Source of the DNA: an uncultured Opitutales bacterium
GTDB taxonomy: Bacteria > Verrucomicrobiota > Verrucomicrobiia > Opitutales > Seribacteraceae
DNA length: 64,000 nt
NCBI GenBank assembly: GCA_905478775.1
Contig: CAJQKB010000057.1
Span: forward strand, 1-64,000
Direction: 5' to 3'
Positions 52,386 to 62,212 of this stretch are shown here, piece by piece (within the stretch, counting starts at the first letter, position 1; every line of letters begins with the position of its first letter). The position numbers and the translations under genes are program-made. Below the pieces are notes generated by a model. The model did no database searches. It worked only from the letters and a program-made list of their open reading frames with translations, and was not told the DNA's origin.

Positions 52386-54221
52386 TTATATTACATTGTT
52401 CAGGGCTTGAACAATATTTAATGAGTCATTTCCAATCCGCTCCATTTCATTCAAGATATCGACATAGATCATCTCCGCCTTTAAATTTTCCTTATCTTGC
52501 ATTCTTTTAACTGCATTCTTCCGTAAGGATTTTCGGGAAGCATCAATTCGGTCTTCAATCTCTTCTGCCTTTTGAATTTCCGGGATACTACCATCCTTTA
52601 AATGGGTCTGGTATAATTCCATGAAATCAAGGATTTGCTCCGAAAATACTTTGATTTCGCGCAAAGTTTCTTGAGGAAGAACACGATTTTTTCGGTACTT
52701 ACGGTGTGCTAGTTGAACGAGACGATGACAACAGTCACCAATATCCTCAAGTTCGCCAGTTACCCTTAACAGAGAGGCTACGCGGAGGGCACGCTCACCT
52801 GCTAGGCTTTCAGTTGTACAGTAAATTAGGCTCTGGGTAACATCAAACGCGAGCTCATCACATTTATTTTCAAGTTCTTTCAATTCCTTTATGAGATCGC
52901 TTTTGTCGATGTCAGGACTTTCAAATACTTCCACAAAACCTTCAAACATGTATCGGGAAATTGCGGCCAAGCGATCTATTTCTGCTTCAACAAGTGCAAG
53001 GTTGAGCTCCCCTGTTTTGGGGAGAACCCCCGATCCCTCATAGTGAAGTGACGCCAAACTACCCGGCTTGGGTGCCTTACCATCATGAGTTTTTGGTTTA
53101 ACAAGCCGTTCCGCTAATCGACTCAATTGAGGAGCAAAACCAATCAATAATGCGATATTAGCCAAGTTGAAGAGCGTATGAAAAAGTGATAGATGCAAAG
53201 GAATATTTCTATCAACAATTGCTTTCTTTGCCTTGGCGAGGTCATCTTCTGTTGGGGCACCTTCGAATTCATTATCTGATAGATATGCAGTCGCGTCTGC
53301 TTGCGTAACATCATCGATATAGATGGCTCCGGGCATGACTTCGTCTAACATTCCTATAAAAGGATAAAAAAGAAGAAGCATCCAGCAGACTCCTACTATA
53401 TTGAAAATAAAATGGGCCCGAGCAGCTCTTTTTGCGTTAATGTTGGCTCCCAGGGAAGCAAGCCAAGCAGTAACGGTGGTACCAATGTTCTCTCCAAGAA
53501 CAATGGCCGCCGCGATCTCGAAATTGATCCAACCGTTAATCGCCACAATGATGGTAATTCCCATGGCAGCTGATGAGGACTGAACCAAAATGGTAAGGAA
53601 GACCCCGATGATGAGGAAAATAATTACTGAGCCAAATCCATAACTGTTGAGTTGTTGGATAAAGTCCTGAATGTCCTGAACAAGCAATTGATCTCCAGGA
53701 TCTGCACTTTTAAGCAAACTTTTAACATCCGGTACCGCATTTTTCAACTCGCTGAGTCCAAAAAATAATAAGCCAAACCCAACGAGGAATTCACCGGTAT
53801 GTTTAAATTTTGGCTTACTCATAAACACCAAAGGCAAACCAATACCAATGATAGGAAGTGCAATTTTGGATAAACTAAACTTTCCAATTGTAGCAATAAT
53901 CCAACCTGTAAGTGTGGTACCAAGGTTTGCCCCCATGATAACTCCGATAGATTCCGTCAAAGTAAGAAGCTGAGCGTTTACAAAACTCACCACCATTACG
54001 GTAGTAGCCGAGGAAGACTGGACAAGGCAAGTGACCAAAAGCCCAGTGCCCAATCCGAAAAATCGGTTTTGAGTCATAGTCGCCATTATCCTTCTCATCC
54101 CTTCTCCAGCTACTTTTTGAATACCTTCGCTCATCACCCGCATTCCAAAAAGAAAAATACCTAGGCCTCCAAGGATGTATAAGAAGCCTACAATAAATTC
54201 CCACGTTGTTACATTAGCCAT
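52386..54221 (-). CDS. nptA: Na/phosphate cotransporter with PhoU-like C-terminus
   Basis: The 611-residue protein has a Na/Pi-cotransporter II membrane domain with two inverted repeats containing QSSSA motifs (CLVQSSSATTVMVVSFVNAQ, ILVQSSSAAMGITIIVAING). A C-terminal helical PhoU-like domain (from about residue 420) follows. These proteins move phosphate with sodium; YjbB-like members export it under excess. Last gene of the phosphate block, 42 bases after the porin gene, with no terminator between them. Confidence 0.92.
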   Translation of the reverse strand: MANVTTWEFIVGFLYILGGLGIFLFGMRVMSEGIQKVAGEGMRRIMATMTQNRFFGLGTGLLVTCLVQSSSATTVMVVSFVNAQLLTLTESIGVIMGANLGTTLTGWIIATIGKFSLSKIALPIIGIGLPLVFMSKPKFKHTGEFLVGFGLLFFGLSELKNAVPDVKSLLKSADPGDQLLVQDIQDFIQQLNSYGFGSVIIFLIIGVFLTILVQSSSAAMGITIIVAINGWINFEIAAAIVLGENIGTTVTAWLASLGANINAKRAARAHFIFNIVGVCWMLLLFYPFIGMLDEVMPGAIYIDDVTQADATAYLSDNEFEGAPTEDDLAKAKKAIVDRNIPLHLSLFHTLFNLANIALLIGFAPQLSRLAERLVKPKTHDGKAPKPGSLASLHYEGSGVLPKTGELNLALVEAEIDRLAAISRYMFEGFVEVFESPDIDKSDLIKELKELENKCDELAFDVTQSLIYCTTESLAGERALRVASLLRVTGELEDIGDCCHRLVQLAHRKYRKNRVLPQETLREIKVFSEQILDFMELYQTHLKDGSIPEIQKAEEIEDRIDASRKSLRKNAVKRMQDKENLKAEMIYVDILNEMERIGNDSLNIVQALNNVI

Positions 54222-54263
54222 AATAAATTTTTATTTAGTGTTTAAATTTTAATGATTCCCTGT

Positions 54264-55424
54264 TTACCAGCTAATACGAAATGCAGTGGTGAATCCCCAA
54301 CCTTCATATTCTTTTGTGCCAGCTTGTTCGAGCTCGGTGTATTGCAGACCATTTTGCCATTTCAGTTTGTGACCATAAAAAAAGTGATTCAACCCGAAAA
54401 AATACTCGGTCAAGTCATCTCCACGGTATGCACCACGATCTAGTCTATCTTCCCATCGACTTGCTCTTAATTGATCGTCTCCTGAGCTTTCAAGGTGCGT
54501 GTAACAGAAAATAACCTGAGTCTTGTCAGTGATATCATAAAAAGGCATTAACTGAATACCCCAGACATCACCTTCTTTTCTGTCCGCAAAGCTCAGGTCA
54601 GTCCAAAAGTACCAAGCATTATTTTCCCATTTAGTTACAAACGAATAGGCTCCATTCCAATCATTAAAGTCTTCTACTTCGTCATTTCCATCGTCTTCTT
54701 GGAACATAAAGTCTAAGCGGAAGTAAGATTTTTCTAGATTAAATTTATCAGCATAGTCTCTGCCTAGGGATAAGATCCCGAATTGACCGTATTTGAAAGC
54801 TCCATCAAATTCTGGTTTGTTATCGCTTGAATACAATCCGGCAAAATAATCAATTTCCTTGTTGGAACCTGATAAGGAAAGACCAGGAAAATACTCCTGC
54901 CCAAACCAAATATTTCCGGCAATTTTGCTCCTTTCAAGCGTGTGTAATTTTTTAGACGATGTCGAACCGTCCAATGTAAAAGGAGCTGATTGTTTCCCTA
55001 CTTTAAATTTTATCCCATTGTCCGTGGACCATGAAAAATAACTATCAGTTAGGTCGTTGTATAGAGGCCTTCCTTCGTTCTCCAAGCCAAGGTCTGCCTC
55101 CGAGTGCAGCGTTATGTCTCCCCAAAATGTTGCTTTAAAACCGAATCGAAACCTTCTCCAATCATAATCATCATGATCAAGTGCTGGAGATATTTCATTT
55201 TCAAAACTATGATATTCACCCTGAAGCCTTCCCGTGAGCCAAAACTTACTGATCCATGAATTCTCTTCATTTTCATAGAGCACAACTTTGTCCCAGATTT
55301 TATCATAAGTAGATTGTTCATTTTCTTGGGCCTGCAGGCAATAAGCACTAATAAGTAAAATCGCAACAGAGCTAAGGGGAGGTAGGGCTTTTTGAAGAAA
55401 GGATAGGTGACTTAAAGAAATCAT
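54264..55424 (-). CDS. Phosphate-selective porin, OprO/OprP family
   Basis: The 386-residue exported protein (signal peptide ending AYCLQAQE) has strand-rich sequence typical of OprO/OprP: DYDWRRFRFGFKATFWGDIT, IKFKVGKQSAPFTLDGSTSS, GWGFTTAFRISW at the end with the C-terminal aromatic residue. OprP takes up phosphate under starvation. Its position beside the pho genes and the Pho-box-like motif 43 bases upstream (55467-55487) support this reading. Confidence 0.85.
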   Translation of the reverse strand: MISLSHLSFLQKALPPLSSVAILLISAYCLQAQENEQSTYDKIWDKVVLYENEENSWISKFWLTGRLQGEYHSFENEISPALDHDDYDWRRFRFGFKATFWGDITLHSEADLGLENEGRPLYNDLTDSYFSWSTDNGIKFKVGKQSAPFTLDGSTSSKKLHTLERSKIAGNIWFGQEYFPGLSLSGSNKEIDYFAGLYSSDNKPEFDGAFKYGQFGILSLGRDYADKFNLEKSYFRLDFMFQEDDGNDEVEDFNDWNGAYSFVTKWENNAWYFWTDLSFADRKEGDVWGIQLMPFYDITDKTQVIFCYTHLESSGDDQLRASRWEDRLDRGAYRGDDLTEYFFGLNHFFYGHKLKWQNGLQYTELEQAGTKEYEGWGFTTAFRISW

Positions 55425-55449
55425 GTTTTCTTTTTTATCATCTTTATCT

Positions 55450-55487
55450 TACATAATTGGGTCATGATTGTTACAATTATGTTACAA
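55450..55487 (-). promoter_or_regulatory. Pho-box-like PhoB site and -10 upstream of the porin gene
   Basis: On the minus strand, TTGTAAC is repeated after four bases (TTGTAAC-ATAA-TTGTAAC, 55470-55487), giving the 11-base period of Pho boxes, and is followed 11-12 bases later by TATGTA (55450-55455) as a -10. This is the classic PhoB-dependent promoter layout in which the Pho box replaces the -35. A 17/21 match to it occurs upstream of pstC. Confidence 0.6.
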
Positions 55488-55540
55488 TTATAAATGTAGA
55501 CTTTTAAAATACTACCTTTGGTATATCCTTTTGTATTGAT

Positions 55541-56380
55541 CTACAGGGATTTGGGAATCTTGAAAGAAAAAACTGTACCGCTGTCGACCTTGCTTCTAAC
55601 AGAAATTTCGCCACCATGTGCGTCGACAATTTCTCGTGCAATACTCAAACCAAGTCCGGTTCCGCCTCTATTTCGCGATCTTCCTTTATCAACACGATAA
55701 AAACGCTCAAAAAGCATCTCTTGGTCTTCCTGCTCAATTCCTTTGCCATCATCTTCCACTTCGCTGGTGATGGAATTATCCTCCAAGTTTTCACTAATTC
55801 GAATCGATATCTGGGATAGTCCTCCCGCATGTATGATTGCATTGTCAATTAGGTTTTCAAATACACTGACTAATTTTTGCGGGTCGGCAAGAATTCTAAC
55901 CGGGGCTGCAGGACAAAGTAAGATCAGTTTTGGAAGAGAAGATTCTTTTCTCTGCAGAAATTCTTCTTCGATCTCTCTGACAAGTTCACAAAGATCGAGT
56001 GGTTCCTTGGATAATGTAGTTTTGGGCTTCTCCAATTTAGCGAGGACAAGTAGATCCTCGACAAGAGAATTGAGCCGCTCTGCATTTTTTTGAATTTTGG
56101 ATAAAAAACTTTTACGCTTGTTTTCGCTGAGGATTTCATAATCTTCCTGAAGAGAGTCAGCGAACCCCTTAATAATCGATACCGGGGTACGTAATTCATG
56201 CGAAACATTGGCAACAAAATCTCTTCGGGTTTGCTCGTCCTGGTCTTTCGCCTCTCTTTTCTGAGGTTTATTCTCAGGCCACATTTTTTTGCTATTAGAT
56301 GTGAAATTCTTAATCGACGCATATATACCAAAAAGAAATCCTGTAATTAGTAAAACGCATAACCAAGGAGGAAGGTGCAT
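55541..56380 (-). CDS. phoR: Phosphate sensor histidine kinase, short PhoR (copy 1)
   Basis: The 279-residue kinase has one N-terminal membrane helix (residues 3-22) and no PAS domain. The HisKA motif is DFVANVSHELRTPVSIIKGF with His61; the ATPase N and G boxes are VFENLIDNAIIHAGG and GGTGLGLSIAREIVDAHGG. It starts a few bases after phoB1. Lacking a PAS or sensor domain, it presumably senses phosphate through PhoU/Pst. It differs from PhoR2 in length and front end. Confidence 0.9.
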   Translation of the reverse strand: MHLPPWLCVLLITGFLFGIYASIKNFTSNSKKMWPENKPQKREAKDQDEQTRRDFVANVSHELRTPVSIIKGFADSLQEDYEILSENKRKSFLSKIQKNAERLNSLVEDLLVLAKLEKPKTTLSKEPLDLCELVREIEEEFLQRKESSLPKLILLCPAAPVRILADPQKLVSVFENLIDNAIIHAGGLSQISIRISENLEDNSITSEVEDDGKGIEQEDQEMLFERFYRVDKGRSRNRGGTGLGLSIAREIVDAHGGEISVRSKVDSGTVFSFKIPKSL

Positions 56381-56383
56381 AAA

Positions 56384-57082
56384 TTAATTCAAATCTTCTA
56401 CTAGCCGATAACCGACTCCTCGAATTGTTTCAATTTCAATTCCTGCATTCTGAATTTTCTTTCGTACCCTTCGAATATGTACATCAACTGTTCTGGTCTC
56501 AACATCTGCATCAAATTTCCAAACGCCCAAAAGCAGATTATCACGAGTCTGGACACGTCCCCTCCTTTTAAGAAAATAATGTAAAAGTTTAAACTCAGTG
56601 AGCGTGAAATCCACTTTGTTTCCAGAAATTGAAATACTATGATCCTCCTCATCCAGAAGAAGGTTTCCAAACATAATTCGGCCTTGATCGTCATCCACTT
56701 GCTCGGCTGTTCTTTTTAAAATTGAACGAATGCGAAGAACAAGCTCTTGTGAATCAAACGGTTTTCCAAGATAATCGTCAGCTCCTTGCTCCAAACCTTT
56801 TATTCTATGCTCTACATCTGTTTTCGCGGTCAGCATAATTACGGGAGTCTTTTGAAGCAAATTGTCAGCACGTATCATCCGCAAAAGCTGAAATCCATTT
56901 AAGTCAGGCATCATGACATCCAAAATAATAAGGTCAGGATTGAAATCGCGAGCATTCCCAAGCGCTTCGTACGGATTATTAGAAAATTTTACTTTGAAAC
57001 CTTCTTTACCAAGTTGGTAATGCAAAAGATCAGTTAAATCTTGTTCGTCATCGACAACAAAAATACGAATTCGGGAGCTCAT
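56384..57082 (-). CDS. phoB: Phosphate response regulator, PhoB (copy 1)
   Basis: ATG 57082 (MSSRIRIFVVDDEQDLTDLL) is preferred to the in-frame GTG at 57109. The 232-residue protein has a receiver with acidic pair Asp11/Asp12, phosphoacceptor Asp55 (LIILDVMMPDLNG), LTAKTD and the lysine of GKPF. An OmpR/PhoB winged helix follows (FTLTEFKLLHYFLKRRGRVQ, TVDVHIRRVRKKI). The stop and phoR1 start are separated by three bases. Confidence 0.93.
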   Translation of the reverse strand: MSSRIRIFVVDDEQDLTDLLHYQLGKEGFKVKFSNNPYEALGNARDFNPDLIILDVMMPDLNGFQLLRMIRADNLLQKTPVIMLTAKTDVEHRIKGLEQGADDYLGKPFDSQELVLRIRSILKRTAEQVDDDQGRIMFGNLLLDEEDHSISISGNKVDFTLTEFKLLHYFLKRRGRVQTRDNLLLGVWKFDADVETRTVDVHIRRVRKKIQNAGIEIETIRGVGYRLVEDLN

Positions 57083-57173
57083 GAATGAGATGCCTATATC
57101 ATTCAGCACCCCGAAAATAGCAAGTTTGATTTCCTCTCCCGCTTTTTAAAGCATAAACTAATTCAATAATGAA

Positions 57174-57851
57174 TTATTTTAGGTCCCTCCTCAATGCAGC
57201 TTTTTTATATTCAGGTGCATGCCTTACATCCCGACTTGTAGCCATAAAGAAAATTTCCTTGGATATATTTACCGCATGGTCACAAACGCGTTCCAGGGAT
57301 TTAGAAATAAATAAGACTTCAAAAACCGATGAAGCCACAGTGGGATCTTTTTCTACCAAAGTTTGACAAAACTTATTGTTATCTTTGTGAAGTTGATCAA
57401 CTTCCAAATCTGTTGTCCAAATGGACTTTGCCTTATCTTCATCAAATTCAACAAATATTGAAAGTGCATCTCGAATCATATCATGAGCAATGTTAGCCAT
57501 TTGTGGAATCCCATGAAATTCGTGCATTGTAGTTTTACAGGAGCGTTTAGCAATTGCTTTGGCTTCATCACCTATGCGCTCAATCTCATGGCTTATTTTC
57601 ATAGTTGCTACAAGAAGCCTGAGATCGGCAGCAACTGGCGCATGGGTCGACAAGTATGTAGTTACGGATCCACTAAGTTCATTTTCTAAATCATCAATTT
57701 CTTCATCTTTTGCCCGTACAGCTTTTGCTAGAACAGAATCTCCCTCAACCAAAGCCTGAACCGCTCCCTTCACCGATTCATTTGCAAGCTGACCCATGAG
57801 AAGGAGCTTTGATTTTACATTTTCAAGATTATGTTCGAAAAAAGTTGTCAT
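57174..57851 (-). CDS. phoU: Phosphate transport/signalling regulator PhoU
   Basis: Start at ATG 57851 (MTTFFEHNLENVKSKLLLMG) is preferred over TTG 57857. The 225-residue protein shows two PhoU helical repeats with conserved E/D-x-x-x-D metal-cluster motifs (KDEEIDDLENELS, HEIERIGDEAKAI and the second copy SLERVCDHAVNI). It represses the PhoR/PhoB response when phosphate is plentiful. It follows pstB by 32 bases. Confidence 0.95.
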   Translation of the reverse strand: MTTFFEHNLENVKSKLLLMGQLANESVKGAVQALVEGDSVLAKAVRAKDEEIDDLENELSGSVTTYLSTHAPVAADLRLLVATMKISHEIERIGDEAKAIAKRSCKTTMHEFHGIPQMANIAHDMIRDALSIFVEFDEDKAKSIWTTDLEVDQLHKDNNKFCQTLVEKDPTVASSVFEVLFISKSLERVCDHAVNISKEIFFMATSRDVRHAPEYKKAALRRDLK

Positions 57852-57883
57852 GATCAAATGAGTTTAAATTTTTTGTAATAATT

Positions 57884-58699
57884 TTATCCAAATTTTCCAG
57901 ATATGTAATCTTCAGTCTGTTGTTTATTCGGATTAAGAAAAATTTTCTTTGTTTGATCGCATTCAATCAATTTACCTAGGTAGAAAAACGCTGTGCGGTC
58001 AGATATTCTACCAGCTTGCTGCATGTTGTGAGTGACTACCACGATGGTATATTCTTCCTTAAGTCCAAGTATGAGTTCCTCTACCCGACCTGTTGCGACT
58101 GGATCAAGGGCTGAACAAGGCTCATCCATTAAGATTATTTCTGGCTCCACTGCTAAAGTTCGTGCAATACAGAGACGCTGTTGTTGTCCGCCTGATAAGC
58201 CATAGGCATTCTCATTCAATCTATCCTTTACTTCATCCCAAAGTGCAGATTTTCTTAAAGACTCCTCAACTTTTTCATCAATGACGCGCTTGGATTTAAT
58301 ACCCTGAATCTGCAACCCATAAGCAACATTTTGATAGATTGATTTTGGGAAAGGATTAGATTTTTGAAATACCATCCCAACTTTTTTTCTTAACTCGATC
58401 ACATCGACAGATTTATCATGCAAATCAATTCCCTGAATTTCAATCGTTCCGTTCCCAATACGAGCACCATCGACTAGATCATTCATTCGGTTAAGACAGC
58501 GCAAGAGAGTACTTTTACCGCACCCAGAAGGACCGATGAAGGCCATAATCTCTTTAGGGAAAATATCTAAATCAACATTATGTAGAACTTGGTTTTCGCC
58601 GTATAGAAAATCCAAGTCACGAATACGAATAGATGGCTCATTGTCCAAAACAGTCGAGTCAATTGATGTGTTTGGGGAAGTGTCGGTTACATTGTGCAT
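57884..58699 (-). CDS. pstB: Phosphate ABC transporter ATPase PstB
   Basis: The 271-residue ATPase has the PstB wording throughout: Walker [42 protein letters not shown], signature [16 protein letters not shown], Walker [19 protein letters not shown] and H-loop THNMQQA. It starts 20 bases after pstA. Confidence 0.97.
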   Translation of the reverse strand: MHNVTDTSPNTSIDSTVLDNEPSIRIRDLDFLYGENQVLHNVDLDIFPKEIMAFIGPSGCGKSTLLRCLNRMNDLVDGARIGNGTIEIQGIDLHDKSVDVIELRKKVGMVFQKSNPFPKSIYQNVAYGLQIQGIKSKRVIDEKVEESLRKSALWDEVKDRLNENAYGLSGGQQQRLCIARTLAVEPEIILMDEPCSALDPVATGRVEELILGLKEEYTIVVVTHNMQQAGRISDRTAFFYLGKLIECDQTKKIFLNPNKQQTEDYISGKFG

Positions 58700-58718
58700 G
58701 ATTTATAAAAAATTTAAA

Positions 58719-60392
58719 TTACCATCGATATTTTTTTCGGAGTCTGTTGCGTAATAACATAGATAAACTAGCCACTCCTATAACGAGGAATAGGAATACA
58801 AACGCAGTACCATACTGCATATCAGAAGTATATTCATTTTGAGGAATTTTTGCACTGACAACATAGATATGATAAGGAAGAGCCATAACTCCCTGAAAAA
58901 AGAAATCGGTCCAATGTTCTAAACCCTCCCAAGGTAGTTCAGAGCGTTTAGCGTAGGCAGCAGTAAACATTATCGGAGCAGTTTCCCCCGCCGCTCGTGC
59001 CACCCCTAAGATAGATGAAGTAAGAATCCCTGGCATTGCAAATGGAAGTACGCTCGTTTTAATCATAATCCATTTAGTTGCACCCAAGGCCAAAGATCCT
59101 TCACGAAAACCCTGCGGAATAGAACGTAAGGATTCCTCACTAGCGGTTATTACAATTGGTAAAACCATAAATGCCAATGTAAACCAACCTGCCAACAAGG
59201 ATACATTCCAATCTAGGAAAATCACGAACAGTCCGAACCCGAATAGTCCATATATAATAGAGGGCACACCCGCCAAATTTAATATAGCTAGACGAATTAA
59301 CGAAAGAAATTTTCCGGGTTTTCCATATTCAGCCAGAAAAATTGCACAAAATACACCTAAAATTATCGCAATAGTCATCGCACCTAAAACCAATAACAAT
59401 GTACCAATAATTGCTGGAAAAATGCCGCCACCAGAATAAGCATAATCACGCGAAGGTAAAGAAACCGACATTGCCTGCTTGAATGGAATGATTAACTCTT
59501 TTATGGAATTCCAATTTTTAGTTTCAATATCTAAAAATGCACGACGGATCGTTTCATAAGCAACCAAGGCTTCAGCAAAGCGTCCGAATTCCTTTGGCCC
59601 CCTTAAAAGAGTAAAATCTTCATAGGTTAATGACACTTCATTTCCAAAATCCTTAATTGCCTGGTTGTAAGTCTCAGGAATTTTCATGAGAAAAGCATTA
59701 TATGCCTTTTCAATTTCCTTAAGCGTATTAAGGCTTGGTTCTTCAATATTAGAATATTGCTGAGCACGAAAAAGAATTATTTTTGTTTCAACCAATGGTA
59801 ACCTGCTTCTCTCTTTCTCAAAATGACCGAGGATAAATTCGCTAACCAGACCTGGAATCTCTTGTGGTTCAACCTCAAAGTCCCGTGCAGAAGCATTAAT
59901 GTCTGTCAACAAATCACTCCAAAAGGCAAATTTGTTAGATATGTTATCACGCTCTTTTTTCAAAAATTCTGCATTAGTAAACTGCAAACTTTTTTCTGTC
60001 CATTCCTTTTGCAGTTCAATCATTTCATTATCTAAATCTGATAGATTCGAGGTAAATCCTGGGCTTTTCGCAAAAAGATTCCATTTTGCAAGAATTTTTT
60101 CGTCTTTTAATTTGTAATAATTACTGGAACTTAATTTGATTTCCTCATCACCTTCACCAATTACATGAAGAGTTTGAGGGTGTTCAGTAAGAAATTCCCA
60201 ATTTATCAATCCATCGCCCTCAAATATCTTATTCGCTCCCTTTGACAAAATATCCCAAAACAAAAAGGCTGCACAGAACAAAACGAAGTAAGTCATCCCC
60301 CTGAACAACCCAAACATCAAGTTTTCCTGTACTTTTTCTCGAGATAATTTGGGACTGAAAGGATTTACTTCCTTATTTTTATGATCACTCAT
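58719..60392 (-). CDS. pstA: Phosphate ABC permease PstA with ~250-residue inserted extracytoplasmic domain
   Basis: ATG 60392 (MSDHKNKEVNPF) is used rather than TTG 60425, which would overlap pstC; the gap becomes four bases. At 557 residues it is far longer than PstA (~290). TM1 (about 30-50) and INWEFLTEHP are normal. About 245 mostly helical, charged residues (about 72-319) are inserted before the typical SGGGIFPAIIGTLL. After that TMs 2-6 and the EAA loop SLALGATKWIMIKTSVLPFA follow the PstA pattern to the C-terminus. Confidence 0.94.
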   Translation of the reverse strand: MSDHKNKEVNPFSPKLSREKVQENLMFGLFRGMTYFVLFCAAFLFWDILSKGANKIFEGDGLINWEFLTEHPQTLHVIGEGDEEIKLSSSNYYKLKDEKILAKWNLFAKSPGFTSNLSDLDNEMIELQKEWTEKSLQFTNAEFLKKERDNISNKFAFWSDLLTDINASARDFEVEPQEIPGLVSEFILGHFEKERSRLPLVETKIILFRAQQYSNIEEPSLNTLKEIEKAYNAFLMKIPETYNQAIKDFGNEVSLTYEDFTLLRGPKEFGRFAEALVAYETIRRAFLDIETKNWNSIKELIIPFKQAMSVSLPSRDYAYSGGGIFPAIIGTLLLVLGAMTIAIILGVFCAIFLAEYGKPGKFLSLIRLAILNLAGVPSIIYGLFGFGLFVIFLDWNVSLLAGWFTLAFMVLPIVITASEESLRSIPQGFREGSLALGATKWIMIKTSVLPFAMPGILTSSILGVARAAGETAPIMFTAAYAKRSELPWEGLEHWTDFFFQGVMALPYHIYVVSAKIPQNEYTSDMQYGTAFVFLFLVIGVASLSMLLRNRLRKKYRW

Positions 60393-60396
60393 AAGT

Positions 60397-62043
60397 TCAG
60401 TAACTTGTTTTGTATCGACCAGCAATAGCCTGTGATAAAAAGTTAACCAATAAAGCGATCAAAAATAAAGCTATGCCGACCATAAAAAGTGCCCGGTAAT
60501 GAATACTGCCGAATTCCACTTCGCCCATTTCTTGAGCAATAATACCTGTCATCGTATGGACAGGTTGTGCAAACACCCCAAATCCAGTAGTAAAATCAGG
60601 TATTGCGATCCTGTTACCTGCGCATAATAGAACAACCATTGTCTCCCCTATTACCCTTCCAAATCCAAGCAAAACTGCTGAAATTATGCCGGTAATTGCA
60701 GAAGGGAAAATAACTCGTGCACAAGTTTGCCAACGAGTTGCTCCCAACGACAAAGACGCATCGCGCAATGCTCTAGGCACATTATTCAAGGCATCTTCTG
60801 CAAGCGTAAATACAGTTGGCACTGTCATTAATGCAAGAAGAAATCCAGCGGTAAGAGAATTTAAGCGCTCATCAGCAATTAAACTTACCATGCCGCCCAA
60901 TACAGCAATTCCAAAAAAACCAATTAATACTGAAGGAATAGCAGAGATAAATTCTATACATGGTTTAATTACAGATTGTTCTCGAACCGAAGCTACTTGG
61001 TTAACATAGATTGCTGAACCCACTCCAAATGGAATAGCCAGTGACAGAGCAATCATACTCACAAGCAAGGATCCAGAAAATAGAGGCAGAATACCAAACC
61101 AATCATGACGAGCACTGTTGGTGACCCAATCTTTACCGAAAAGAAAACCAGTAAAAGCCCGACTCAATGGATAAGGCTTTTGAGGATCCCATGCACTCAA
61201 ACGCTCTTTGTAAAGTGAAGTTTTGTCTAAATATTCATCTAATGCTTTGCTAGCATTAGCAAAGTCTTTTCTTGATTCTGGAAGAATAAAAGAAGGCTTA
61301 AATTCTGTAAATATTGAAGAAAACTCGTTCTTTTGCTTTTCCAAGACAGCAGGATATTCGTTGAGCGAGGATTTTTTTATAAACTGAGTTAGGTTATTAA
61401 TTTCACCCTCCTTTGCTGTTCCTGCTTCCGTCCCAACAAATGGATTTATACGTTTTGCTAAATCTTCACGATTATTACGTATGAAATAATTTTGCCACCT
61501 TGCTAGCTCTTTATGCGTGAATGACTTTCTGTTACTAAGTTGATCGATAGTTTCCGGAAAATCTTCTTCTGCTAATGAATCATTAATTGCCTCTCTTTTA
61601 ATCTCCAGTAGATCACTTTGCGTTAATAAAAATAATTTTGTCTCTGCAGCCCATTTAACTACTTGTTTCTCATAATTTAATAGATGTTCTTTGGTATTCT
61701 GAAATTTTCTACTTAATGCTAAAAGGGCTTTTGTTCCGTCATTATTGTTTGTCTCATTCAGTCCGCCACCATTAAGAGATTCCAATGCTTCGGTTTCCTT
61801 AGAAAGAATATTTTCCAAATACCGGTAAAGAATAGTTAAATCGTCATGCTGTGCTGTAATAACTGAGGCATATTCCATACCTGACTTTCGGTATCTCTCT
61901 AATTCATGTCGGTACTGACCAAAAAATTCAATTCCCTCCTTGAAAAGAAAAAGTGTTATCAATCCAAGAATAATTATCGATGTAACTGCATTACTAGCAA
62001 AAAAAACTCTGATTAAACGGTCTTTCTTAAAGGAAGAGATCAT
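60397..62043 (-). CDS. pstC: Phosphate ABC permease PstC with ~250-residue inserted extracytoplasmic domain
   Basis: The 548-residue permease has TM1 at 14-35. A ~255-residue helical insertion (about 40-298, coiled-coil-like, e.g. SLNGGGLNETNN, KEGEINNLTQF) then separates it from FLFGKDWVTN, FGILPLFSGSLLVSMIALSL and the PstC EAA loop SLSLGATRWQTCARVIFPSA. A normal PstC is about 310-320 residues. First gene of the pst operon in this window, 169 bases after phoR2, with a Pho-box-like site at 62178-62198. Confidence 0.94.
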   Translation of the reverse strand: MISSFKKDRLIRVFFASNAVTSIIILGLITLFLFKEGIEFFGQYRHELERYRKSGMEYASVITAQHDDLTILYRYLENILSKETEALESLNGGGLNETNNNDGTKALLALSRKFQNTKEHLLNYEKQVVKWAAETKLFLLTQSDLLEIKREAINDSLAEEDFPETIDQLSNRKSFTHKELARWQNYFIRNNREDLAKRINPFVGTEAGTAKEGEINNLTQFIKKSSLNEYPAVLEKQKNEFSSIFTEFKPSFILPESRKDFANASKALDEYLDKTSLYKERLSAWDPQKPYPLSRAFTGFLFGKDWVTNSARHDWFGILPLFSGSLLVSMIALSLAIPFGVGSAIYVNQVASVREQSVIKPCIEFISAIPSVLIGFFGIAVLGGMVSLIADERLNSLTAGFLLALMTVPTVFTLAEDALNNVPRALRDASLSLGATRWQTCARVIFPSAITGIISAVLLGFGRVIGETMVVLLCAGNRIAIPDFTTGFGVFAQPVHTMTGIIAQEMGEVEFGSIHYRALFMVGIALFLIALLVNFLSQAIAGRYKTSY

Positions 62044-62177
62044 GAAGGATATGAAATTATTAGTGACTTACGAAAGAGCATTTAATGCCAAATTTTTTGC
62101 GGGAAATTTGAATAAGTAAAGTAAGCTCATTTATATTTGAATATCATATCAAAAAGCTTTGATCATTATGTTAAAGA

Positions 62178-62198
62178 ATTGCGCCAATTATGTAACAA
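62178..62198 (-). promoter_or_regulatory. Pho-box-like PhoB site upstream of pstC
   Basis: On the minus strand the stretch TTGTTAC-ATAA-TTGGCGC-AAT matches the porin-gene site at 17 of 21 positions, including ACATAATTG and the end C-AAT. It lies 134 bases before the pstC start, just after phoR2. The first 7-mer is good; the second is degenerate. CATAAT downstream could serve as a -10. Confidence 0.5.
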
Positions 62199-62212
62199 GT
62201 AACAAAGGTCGT

